DNA of 12,633 bases from NCBI GenBank assembly GCA_030630445.1, contig DAOVNC010000055.1:1-12633 (forward strand), read 5' to 3'. The position numbers were made by a program, and so were the translations under genes. The notes beneath the pieces are model-generated. The model worked only from the letters and a program-made list of their open reading frames with translations, was not told the origin of the DNA and made no database searches. Of the stretch, positions 1 to 5,961 are shown in pieces. The first letter of the stretch is position 1; the number at the start of each line of letters is the position of its first letter. Origin of the DNA: Kiritimatiellales bacterium. Its GTDB lineage: Bacteria; Verrucomicrobiota; Kiritimatiellia; Kiritimatiellales; Pontiellaceae.

Positions 1-1
1 G

Positions 2-1568
2 TATCGGCCGAAATGGCGAACACCGTTTGCCGCGCACGAGGAGTCCAAGACCGCATTTGGGATAAGAAGCGCGGAAGGAGCTGCCGAGACGTTCCGTTTG
101 CGCTACGACGGGCATACCAATGTGATGGTGATTACCGAGTTTCCGGAAACCGTTTTTACGACCAACTATGTGGATCGGAACCAGTTTACGATCGATTGGG
201 GCAATCAGCCTATCTTCGTGGTTCCCGGCAACACCCTCGGCACCAATATCCATGTCAATGCCTTGTACGATATTGTGGCGGAAACCATTTCCGTGGATGT
301 TACCTATGATGGCGTAACGACGAATGCGTACACCGGAGCGTTGTCGGCCAATTTCAACATGAACTCTTTGAGATGGATTGTTCAGTCCAATAATGGCGGT
401 GCGCACTGGCAGCTGGGCGATACAATGGTGACCGATAATATTGTGTTCACGGTGTTGGAAGAACCCACCGATCCGGCTCCGCCCGCTCCACTGGCGGGGA
501 TTATCGAGGAATGGTTGTTTGAGGATGAGCCGGACGGAACATCGTTCTCGGGTCTTACAAACTCGGCACCGGAACCGTATGGGCTTGCGAGTTGGGGCGG
601 GGATAAAAGCTTTGTCTTTACCACCAATGGTGTGTTGCGCTACGAAAACGGGGGTACTGCGGCAGTTTATAAAAACGCTCCAATCAGCCAGATGGGTTCC
701 ACCAACGGGCAGTATGAGCTGAGTTGGGATATTCCTCGGGCGAATACTTTGGGCGCACTTGCAAACGGTGGAACGGTCTCTTTCGGTTTGAGGGATAGCC
801 TTGAGTCAAAATCCACCTTCGAGATTCGTTTGCTTTCGCAAAACGGTAGCTTGCACCTTCAGCACAAGATCGGCACCACGGCGACGGCGATTGTCAATTT
901 CAACACACAGGTGCTCTCCAATCTTTCGGTACGGGTCGTGGCGGACTACGACACCGACACTTTCGATGTCTATTATAAACTGGGTGATGCTGCGGAGGTG
1001 CTGGGTGTTGCGGATGTAGCCATGTACAAACTGGTGAATGCAGAAGCTTCGCTCGACAGTATCTACATGATCGGTGTCACCAAGGCGGTGAACCTAGGGC
1101 CGGACGACTTTTTCGAGGTGGACAACCTGGTGCTTACAGCTCTGTATGCCCTGTCCTCGGAAGAGCTCTATGAAGCTTGGTTGGGCGGATTTGATGTGGG
1201 AACCTCCACCAACCTGACCGATGATGGCGAATGGCGACCTGCTTGACAACCTGGGTGAATATGCCTTCGGCGGCGATCCTTCCAATCCAGCCGACCAAGG
1301 CAATACTCCGGTTTCGGCGCAAACGGTCGAGGGCGGTACCAACTATCTCGAGTATGTCTACTACGAGCTCGATGATGCGGCGACCCGTGGACTGGCCTCT
1401 ATTCTCGAGGTGGGAACCGATCTGGTCGCTACCGACTGGACCACAAATGGGGTCGAGTTTGTGGGCAGCGGCGCGGGTCCCGACGGATTCAATGCGGTAA
1501 CCAACCGTATTTCGACGGAGGATGACGACAAGCGCTTCCTCAACCTGCAGATTGAATTCACCCCGTAG
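2..1568 (+). CDS. Secreted beta-sandwich (LamG-like) protein, 3' part, frameshifted near its C-terminus
   Basis: The frame is open from the window edge (frame of position 2), so the true start and any catalytic domain lie upstream. The visible protein starts with a beta-rich stretch of about 160 residues (nt 2-480), then a Pro/Ala linker (DPAPPAPL). A LamG/concanavalin-like module follows (nt 500 to about 1140, starting IIEEWLFEDEPDG, with GTVSFGLRD and LQHKIGTTATAI). The last part is a tail that begins LYEAW and STNLTDD. The reading frame stops at 1244-1246, but the tail continues in the +1 frame as NGDLLDNLGEYAFGGDP and ends at the TAG at 1566-1568. The GH10 protein at 1799-4390 has the same module and tail unbroken, which shows where the frame is lost. 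A terminator follows 23 bases after the stop. Function unknown; it was probably the carbohydrate-binding end of a secreted enzyme. Homology of the modules is seen directly; the LamG label is by fold-like pattern only. Confidence 0.7.
1221..1568 (+). CDS. Out-of-frame 3' fragment: conserved C-terminal tail of the preceding protein
   Basis: This is the displaced end of the gene above, not an independent gene. It encodes the DGD..NL.EYA.GGDP motif, then GGTNYLEYVYYELDDAATRGL and a final aromatic strand (NLQIEFTP). Each element has a counterpart in order in the GH10 protein (GDPLSNLAEYALGGDP, GGTNYFEYVYAKRNDAADRGL, RLRIEYQ). There is no ribosome binding site before the first ATG pair at 1221-1226, which overlaps the upstream frame, so independent translation is unlikely. 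Confidence 0.6.
   Translation: MMANGDLLDNLGEYAFGGDPSNPADQGNTPVSAQTVEGGTNYLEYVYYELDDAATRGLASILEVGTDLVATDWTTNGVEFVGSGAGPDGFNAVTNRISTEDDDKRFLNLQIEFTP
1226..1227 (+). other. Putative frameshift site, one extra G
   Basis: Removing one G of the GG pair at 1226-1227 restores a continuous frame reading STNLTDDANGDLLDNLGEYA. This aligns without gaps to STNLTDNPDGDPLSNLAEYA in the GH10 protein. It could be a real mutation or a base-calling error. Confidence 0.65.
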
Positions 1569-1591
1569 TCTGCCATAGGGCATGCTATCGA

Positions 1592-1617
1592 AAAGCCTCG
1601 GTACGCCGGGGTTTTTT
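1592..1617 (+). terminator. Rho-independent terminator after the first gene
   Basis: A ten-pair stem (1592-1601 with 1606-1615, two G-T wobbles) closes a TACG tetraloop. The run of six T at 1612-1617 overlaps the 3' end of the stem. It begins 23 bases after the stop codon at 1568. Confidence 0.8.
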
Positions 1618-1659
1618 GGGTGAAGGGTATTATATCATTAAACTAAAACTTTTCGTCAT

Positions 1660-1713
1660 AAAGTAGAATGAGCGTCCCGCTCGTTTAAGCAAGCGGGACG
1701 CTTACTCTACTTT
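1660..1713. repeat. Imperfect palindromic intergenic repeat, 24-bp arms
   Basis: The left arm 1660-1683 and right arm 1690-1713 are reverse complements at 21 of 24 positions, with the 6-nt loop TTTAAG. The core AGCGTCCCGCT pairs with AGCGGGACGCT. No T-run follows it, and a good terminator already lies upstream, so it looks more like a mobile or REP-type palindrome than a terminator. It sits 86 bases before the GH10 start codon and could influence that transcript. Confidence 0.7.
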
Positions 1714-1798
1714 CGGAATATGCGCCGAGAAGTTGTTGATGGTATTATTGAACCATTCCTCCCTCGTAGGGTACTAACGGAAAATGGATCGATGACCT

Positions 1799-4390
1799 AT
1801 GAATGCTGCACGTACCATTTTAAAACGGATCGAAGCGGGCATTTGCTGCTCTATCGTGCTTTTGGCGGCTGGCTCGGCGATGGGTGCCGCGCTTACGGCC
1901 GGGGAAATCCAGCAGATTGAGAGCGAGTTCGGGATTACGCTTACGACCACCGAAAAAGACGACCTTGCCGCGGTCGCCAAGCCGGATGCGCCGCATCCGC
2001 AATGGCGCATCGATGCGGATGCCCGCATTGAATCAAATCGCTACGCCAACGTCGATGTGCAGGTGGTCGACTCCGTCGGCACGCCGGTGCCGGGTGCGCA
2101 GGTTGCGGTTAAGCTTAAAAGCAATGCGTTTAAATTCGGCGGAACCTTTTCTGCAAAGGATTTTTCCGGGGTAACGTTGCCGGGAACGATGACCACCCAG
2201 ACCTATAAGGAACGGTTGCTGTCGATGTATAACGCGGTGGGTTTGAATAATGGTTTTAAGCCGCGTTTGGCGAACATCCATCAGTATCTGCCGGGAGTGC
2301 TGGATTGGGCGCAGGCAAACGACCTTCCGATGCGCGGGCATCTTCTGATGTGGCCCGGCATCGGTGATCTCGCGGATCTCGATGATCCCACTGCGGTGAT
2401 CGGGGTTGACTACGGTACGCACCTTTCACAGGAGTGGATGTCCGATTATAAGAGCTACAATGTCCGCGCTGCGGTGGAAACCTACAAGGAAAGTGCGCGT
2501 ACTCAGGCCGACAAGGATGCACTTGAGGCGGTCGTCGATGCTGAGATTCAGGAATGGGCTGGAAATTGGGAGGTCTATGAGTGGGATGTGATCAATGAAA
2601 CCCTCGGTAATCATCTGCTCCAGGATATTCTTGGCGACGACCAGATGGCGGAGTGGTTTAAGATTGCCGAAAGCAATGTGGTTTCGCCGGATTGCAAGTT
2701 GCTGATCAATGATTATCAGATTATTTCCAGCATGTCGGAAGCGCGGAAAGCGGGGTGGTACACGGATCGGCGCGACCGGTATATGACGAATATTAATCAG
2801 GTGATCGCGGACGGTGGCCGTTTGGACCGGATCGGGTTCCAGAGCCGGATTAAACTCGAGCGTCATGATCCCCAGATTTTTTATGACCGCTTGGAAGAGT
2901 GGGGAAATGCATACGGTCTGGAGATGGTCGGGACGGAGTTTGAGGTCGTCAATTCCAATCCAGGGGATTGGATGGAATATATCTATACCGACGAGGAGCG
3001 GGCGCAGATTACCGAAGAGATGATGACGCAGTACTACAGCCATCCTTTGGTCACCGGGCTAAATGCCTGGAATACGATAAACGATGATATTGAGGCGCTG
3101 GTGGACTACAGCGGGCATCCCACCCGGAATGGGCTGGTTTGGTACTACCTCCACCGCATCCGCTACATGACGGATACGAACGATACAACGGATGCCGCAG
3201 GAACGGTCTCCGCGCGGGCGTTCAAGGGCGACTACGACATCACTGTTTCCTATGGGGGCAACGACTATCCCGCCACGCTAACGCTCGCCAGCAACCAGAC
3301 TGCGATTATTATGCTCGAGGATGTCACGCAGGGTCCGGGATCGTCGAATCGATTGATTGAGGATTGGCAGATGAACGATGCGGACGGGACGGGCATCGGC
3401 GGGCTGGTCAACTCCGCGGGATCGGGGGCATGGTCTGGCGATCTTCCCAATGTAGTCACAGCCAGCGGAAACTTGCGCTTTACGCAAGGGGACAATAACT
3501 ATCGCAACTCGTCGCTGACGGAGGCCAATGTGGTGTCCGGGCTTTACGAACTCGCCTTCAAATACAGCGCGGTCACCATGGCCGGGGGCGATGCGACGGG
3601 GGCAACGGTCGGCTTTGGCTTGCGGGACGAGGGGGCAGGTTCCGATTTGTTCCTGGTGCGCATTCTACGGCAAAACAACAAGTTGCTGTTGCAGACCCGC
3701 ATTGGTACGACGAATACCACGATCCATGATTTTGGAGGCGGAGTTTCTTCGTTGCCCGATACGGTGGGCATCCGCGCGGTGGTGGATCTCGATACCGATC
3801 TGATGGATCTGTATTATGAAATCGGAACGGGCGGGGAAACGCTGGTGGCGGATATTGCCATTACCGATGGCGAGATGGATCAGGTTCGCATGGTCGGTGT
3901 CCTCAACGCCGTCGATTTCGGCGCAACGGATTTTGTGGATATCGACTATGTGTCGCTGCGAAGCCTGAACTGGATCTCCGCCGATGGGCTCTACGATGAA
4001 TGGGTGGCACTCTATCCCGGCATCGGCAGCTCCACCAACCTGACCGACAACCCGGACGGCGACCCGCTCAGCAACCTGGCCGAGTATGCGCTGGGCGGAG
4101 ATCCGGCCAATGGTTCGGATGTGGGGTATGTTCCGGCGAATACGATGCTGGAACTGGGCGGCACCAACTATTTCGAGTATGTCTATGCCAAGCGCAACGA
4201 CGCCGCCGACCGCGGGTTGATCTATTCCCTTGAGTTGACCGACGACCTGCTCTCCGATTCATGGACCAATGGCAACGTTGAAGTGGTTGGAACCGGCACG
4301 CTGGATACCGAATTCGATTCCGTCACCAACCGCGTTCCCACGGTGGGCGAGGATCAAGGGTTCATCCGGTTGCGGATTGAATATCAGTAG
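1799..4390 (+). CDS. Secreted multidomain GH10 glycoside hydrolase (endo-beta-1,4-xylanase-like)
   Basis: Predicted to cut an internal beta-linkage of a xylan-like glycan outside the cytoplasm. The 863-residue protein has a signal peptide (basic MNAARTILKR, then a hydrophobic stretch to about residue 30). A small Ig-like segment (about 70-120) comes next, then a GH10 barrel (about 120-460). H181 in RGHLLMW matches the GH10 GHtLvWH site, E267 in WDVINE is the expected acid/base, and E380 in GTEFEV the expected nucleophile. Residues from about 518 form a LamG-like module (IEDWQMNDADGTG, ATVGFGLRD, LQTRIGTT), and from about 722 the C-terminal tail with NLAEYALGGDP. A typical GH10 catalytic domain is about 300-350 residues, so roughly half the protein is accessory. 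ATG 1799 is the only sensible start because an in-frame stop lies at 1793-1795; no clear Shine-Dalgarno is seen. IGFQSR replaces the usual G.Q.H, so the substrate may not be plain xylan. Confidence 0.85.
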   Translation: MNAARTILKRIEAGICCSIVLLAAGSAMGAALTAGEIQQIESEFGITLTTTEKDDLAAVAKPDAPHPQWRIDADARIESNRYANVDVQVVDSVGTPVPGAQVAVKLKSNAFKFGGTFSAKDFSGVTLPGTMTTQTYKERLLSMYNAVGLNNGFKPRLANIHQYLPGVLDWAQANDLPMRGHLLMWPGIGDLADLDDPTAVIGVDYGTHLSQEWMSDYKSYNVRAAVETYKESARTQADKDALEAVVDAEIQEWAGNWEVYEWDVINETLGNHLLQDILGDDQMAEWFKIAESNVVSPDCKLLINDYQIISSMSEARKAGWYTDRRDRYMTNINQVIADGGRLDRIGFQSRIKLERHDPQIFYDRLEEWGNAYGLEMVGTEFEVVNSNPGDWMEYIYTDEERAQITEEMMTQYYSHPLVTGLNAWNTINDDIEALVDYSGHPTRNGLVWYYLHRIRYMTDTNDTTDAAGTVSARAFKGDYDITVSYGGNDYPATLTLASNQTAIIMLEDVTQGPGSSNRLIEDWQMNDADGTGIGGLVNSAGSGAWSGDLPNVVTASGNLRFTQGDNNYRNSSLTEANVVSGLYELAFKYSAVTMAGGDATGATVGFGLRDEGAGSDLFLVRILRQNNKLLLQTRIGTTNTTIHDFGGGVSSLPDTVGIRAVVDLDTDLMDLYYEIGTGGETLVADIAITDGEMDQVRMVGVLNAVDFGATDFVDIDYVSLRSLNWISADGLYDEWVALYPGIGSSTNLTDNPDGDPLSNLAEYALGGDPANGSDVGYVPANTMLELGGTNYFEYVYAKRNDAADRGLIYSLELTDDLLSDSWTNGNVEVVGTGTLDTEFDSVTNRVPTVGEDQGFIRLRIEYQ

Positions 4391-4415
4391 GTTGGAATGA
4401 TCGAATGGGTTCACG

Positions 4416-4451
4416 AAAGTCTCTCCGCCGTGTAAGGAGGGGCTTTTTTTT
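4416..4451 (+). terminator. Rho-independent terminator after the GH10 gene
   Basis: Stem 4416-4426 pairs with 4436-4446 (wobbles included) around a 9-nt loop. The run of eight T at 4444-4451 overlaps the end of the stem. It starts 25 bases after the stop. Confidence 0.85.
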
Positions 4452-4480
4452 GGTTCTTGTCCCGGCAACGGCTCTTTCCT

Positions 4481-4504
4481 ATACGGAATCAACTTGATTC
4501 GTAT
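4481..4504. repeat. Short dyad, 11-bp arms with one bulged base
   Basis: ATACGGAATCAA at 4481-4492 pairs with TTGATTCGTAT at 4494-4504, with one unpaired G. It lies between the GH10 terminator and the perfect 28-bp palindrome. It could be a protein-binding site or part of the same repeat cluster. Confidence 0.5.
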
Positions 4505-4510
4505 TGCATA

Positions 4511-4585
4511 AACCACGGAATACACAGAACACACGGAAGAAAAACGCGGCGAATCAGTTCCGTGTGTTCTGTGTATTCCGTGGTT
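4511..4585. repeat. Perfect 28-bp inverted repeat with 9-nt internal periodicity
   Basis: The left arm 4511-4538 and right arm 4558-4585 are exact reverse complements over 28 bases, separated by 19 nt. Each arm is built from 9-base units; on the left, CACGGAATA (4514-4522), CACAGAACA (4523-4531) and CACGGAAGA (4532-4540) follow in register. There is no ORF or T-run. From memory, unverified, similar ACCACGGAA-type repeats occur between genes in several environmental bacterial genomes. Confidence 0.85.
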
Positions 4586-4637
4586 AGAATACTGTTCAGC
4601 TTAATTGCGTATTAGGCCTTTTTCCGCTCATCAGAGA

Positions 4638-4714
4638 GCAGGCGAGCCGCCTGCGGTACAATTTTTGTATCACCACCGTCTCGCTGGTATTCGTATCGCA
4701 GGCGGCTCGCCTGC
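4638..4714. repeat. REPIN-like pair of inverted 18-bp palindromic units
   Basis: The arms 4638-4655 and 4697-4714 are perfect reverse complements. Each arm is itself nearly palindromic (GCAGGCG, three bases, CGCCTGC), so each can fold alone and the pair can fold into a long hairpin around a 41-nt spacer. This two-level symmetry is the architecture of REP doublets. An outer pairing of CAGAGAGC (4632-4639) with GCGCTCTG (4736-4743), one mismatch, may extend the element. No transposase is present in the window. Confidence 0.7.
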
Positions 4715-4875
4715 CCGCGTTCGGAGGGATCGCTTGCGCTCTGTTTCCGGAAAGGGCTAAAAAATTGCCATTCGGTTCAGTACCCATTCCCGGGGAATAT
4801 CAAATACCCGAGGCCGTAATGCTGATGCGGTGTGCTTCCGCACCTTCTCACCTCGAAAAACAATAAATTAACCCA

Positions 4876-4904
4876 TTGACAAAGATATAGAACTGCTATA
4901 TAAC
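4876..4904 (+). promoter_or_regulatory. Strong sigma70-type promoter with an overlapping dyad
   Basis: TTGACA at 4876-4881 is a perfect -35 box. A 17-nt spacer leads to TATAAC at 4899-4904, five of six matches to the -10 consensus. Transcription should begin near 4911, giving an untranslated leader of about 85 nt. The dyad ATATAG-N5-CTATAT (4885-4901) lies between the boxes and runs into the -10, a typical place for a repressor operator. Confidence 0.75.
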
Positions 4905-4982
4905 GACACCATCTTCACCGGATTGTTTGGCGAGGATGGATCTGGGGCACTTCGGTTGCAGGTCGTTTAGGTAAAAACTAAC

Positions 4983-4987
4983 AGGAG
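4983..4987 (+). promoter_or_regulatory. Shine-Dalgarno of the PEP-CTERM gene
   Basis: AGGAG ends 8 bases before the ATG at 4996. It fixes the start and puts the signal peptide at the N-terminus. Confidence 0.85.
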
Positions 4988-4995
4988 AATAAAAC

Positions 4996-5772
4996 ATGAA
5001 AAAAACAACAATGGTAGTTGCCGTTATGGTGGGGTTGGCGCTGAATGCTTCGGCCACGCTCCTTGAATTCTGGGACTTTGATACCGAGGCTGCGGGAGTT
5101 GACCTGAATGATGCCGCACTCGTAAACTCAGGAACCATGGGCAGTGTTTGGAATTTTAACACGGCCGGAATCAAAACAGATGGTTTGGGTAATTTTGTCG
5201 TCGCTGGCGACGGTGGAAACACCACGCGTAAGCTACCAAAGACAGGCACCGCGAATGCTTCGGCGTTAGATCATGTCTATGCCACTGCGATTACTGGCAC
5301 CGATACCTACACATTTGAACTGAATGTTTCGGGTTGGGACCTGTCGGCCGCAACGATTGGGGATAAATTTAAACTCGCGGCAGGCGACGCTGCTGGTATT
5401 TCGATTGAGCGGCTTAGTGCTACCGAGGTAAAGGTTTCGCAATTTGCGGGGAATACTTCATACCGAACCACTTTAATGGGTCTTGTTGAGGGTGCACATA
5501 CGTTTGCGATTGACTTTAATTTCGCTACCGACACGTCGGTGTACTGGGTTGACGGGGGTGTTCGCGACAGTTTCACGGACTTTGGGCAGCTAAATAGTGT
5601 TGAAGACATTGCAGGGATGGTTCTTGTTACGAGTGGTGGCTGGACCACCGCCGCCTCATCCTTGAGCATCGACTCGATGGGCTTAAGCGTGATTCCGGAA
5701 CCGGCTACGCTGGGCATGGTTGCCGTTGTGGGCGGAGCCCTCCTGTTTATGCGCCGCCGTTTCATTATCTAA
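4996..5772 (+). CDS. PEP-CTERM sorting-domain protein with a LamG-like beta-sandwich
   Basis: A 258-residue exported protein of unknown binding partner. It has a signal peptide (MKKTTMVVAVMVGLALNASA, cleavage near residue 20). A beta-rich body of about 210 residues follows, then a C-terminal PEP-CTERM signal: P234-E235-P236, a hydrophobic helix (TLGMVAVVGGALLF) and the basic end MRRRF. In the PEP-CTERM system such tails are recognised by an exosortase, which anchors or exports proteins often tied to extracellular polysaccharide; no exosortase is in this window. The body starts LLEFWDFDTEAAGVDLNDAALVNSG, which resembles the start of the module in the GH10 protein (LIEDWQMNDADGTGIGGLVNSAG). It may therefore be a stand-alone member of that module family. 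It has its own strong promoter and terminator, so it is a single-gene unit. Signal peptide and sorting tail are clear; a glycan-binding role is inference. Confidence 0.85.
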   Translation: MKKTTMVVAVMVGLALNASATLLEFWDFDTEAAGVDLNDAALVNSGTMGSVWNFNTAGIKTDGLGNFVVAGDGGNTTRKLPKTGTANASALDHVYATAITGTDTYTFELNVSGWDLSAATIGDKFKLAAGDAAGISIERLSATEVKVSQFAGNTSYRTTLMGLVEGAHTFAIDFNFATDTSVYWVDGGVRDSFTDFGQLNSVEDIAGMVLVTSGGWTTAASSLSIDSMGLSVIPEPATLGMVAVVGGALLFMRRRFII

Positions 5773-5794
5773 GGCGCACAAGTGCCATAGGCTG

Positions 5795-5836
5795 AAAAGG
5801 GGTGCTGGACGGTATGTTGATCCAGCGCCCTTTTTT
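5795..5836 (+). terminator. Rho-independent terminator after the PEP-CTERM gene
   Basis: A 15-pair stem (5795-5809 with 5821-5835, two wobbles) closes an 11-nt loop, and six T at 5831-5836 complete it. It begins 22 bases after the stop. Confidence 0.85.
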
Positions 5837-5843
5837 AGGGTCG

Positions 5844-5929
5844 GTTTAAAATAGATTGTTATATATCTTTCGGGCATTTGCATTTTTGCTACTATATCAA
5901 TGTTGGAATAAAAACAGGTGATTTTAAAC
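5844..5929. promoter_or_regulatory. Pair of inverted GTTTAAAAT boxes upstream of the regulator gene
   Basis: GTTTAAAAT at 5844-5852 and its exact reverse complement ATTTTAAAC at 5921-5929 bracket the region expected to hold the regulator's promoter. Such spaced sites would suit looping or autoregulation by a dimeric or tetrameric repressor, but the boxes are AT-rich and could arise by chance. I see no convincing -35/-10 pair between them. Confidence 0.3.
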
Positions 5930-5949
5930 AGAAGCAAGGATCAGCAAAC

Positions 5950-5953
5950 GGAG
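5950..5953 (+). promoter_or_regulatory. Ribosome binding site deciding the regulator start
   Basis: GGAG with an 8-nt spacer to the ATG at 5962. The frame is open further upstream (to a TTG near 5878), but that stretch has no Shine-Dalgarno and reads as low-quality sequence before the conserved winged helix, so 5962 is preferred. Confidence 0.7.
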
Positions 5954-5961
5954 TCGAACCT

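Larger units (their letters stand above)
4391..4995. other. 605-bp intergenic region without genes
   Basis: This gap holds the GH10 terminator, the short dyad, the perfect palindrome, the REPIN-like doublet and the promoter of the PEP-CTERM gene. The part from 4745 to 4875 shows nothing I can name. I find no ORF with a credible ribosome binding site and no tRNA-like fold on either strand. Confidence 0.7.

Noticed and set aside
13..309. Plus-strand frame with ATG at 13
   Set aside because: Its Arg/Cys-rich translation is atypical; the frame of position 2 is continuous with the homologous modules and is the real one.
1748..1777. Possible promoter TTGAAC-N18-TACTAA before the GH10 gene
   Set aside because: The -10 box matches the consensus at only about half its positions, and it would leave almost no leader; not reported as a feature.
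4511..4585. Terminator reading of the 28-bp palindrome
   Set aside because: It has no T-run on either strand and a clear terminator for the GH10 gene already lies at 4416-4451.
4511..4714. CRISPR array
   Set aside because: The repeats are inverted pairs of different families, not regularly spaced direct repeats with unique spacers.
4888..5865. Shared TATATAAC/GTTATATA octamer near both the PEP-CTERM promoter (4897-4904) and the regulator upstream region (5858-5865)
   Set aside because: The match does not extend beyond 8 AT-rich bases, and one copy is simply the -10 region, so it is weak evidence of a common operator.
5878..5961. N-terminal extension of the regulator from a TTG
   Set aside because: There is no ribosome binding site before it, and GGAG with ideal spacing precedes ATG 5962, just ahead of the conserved winged helix.
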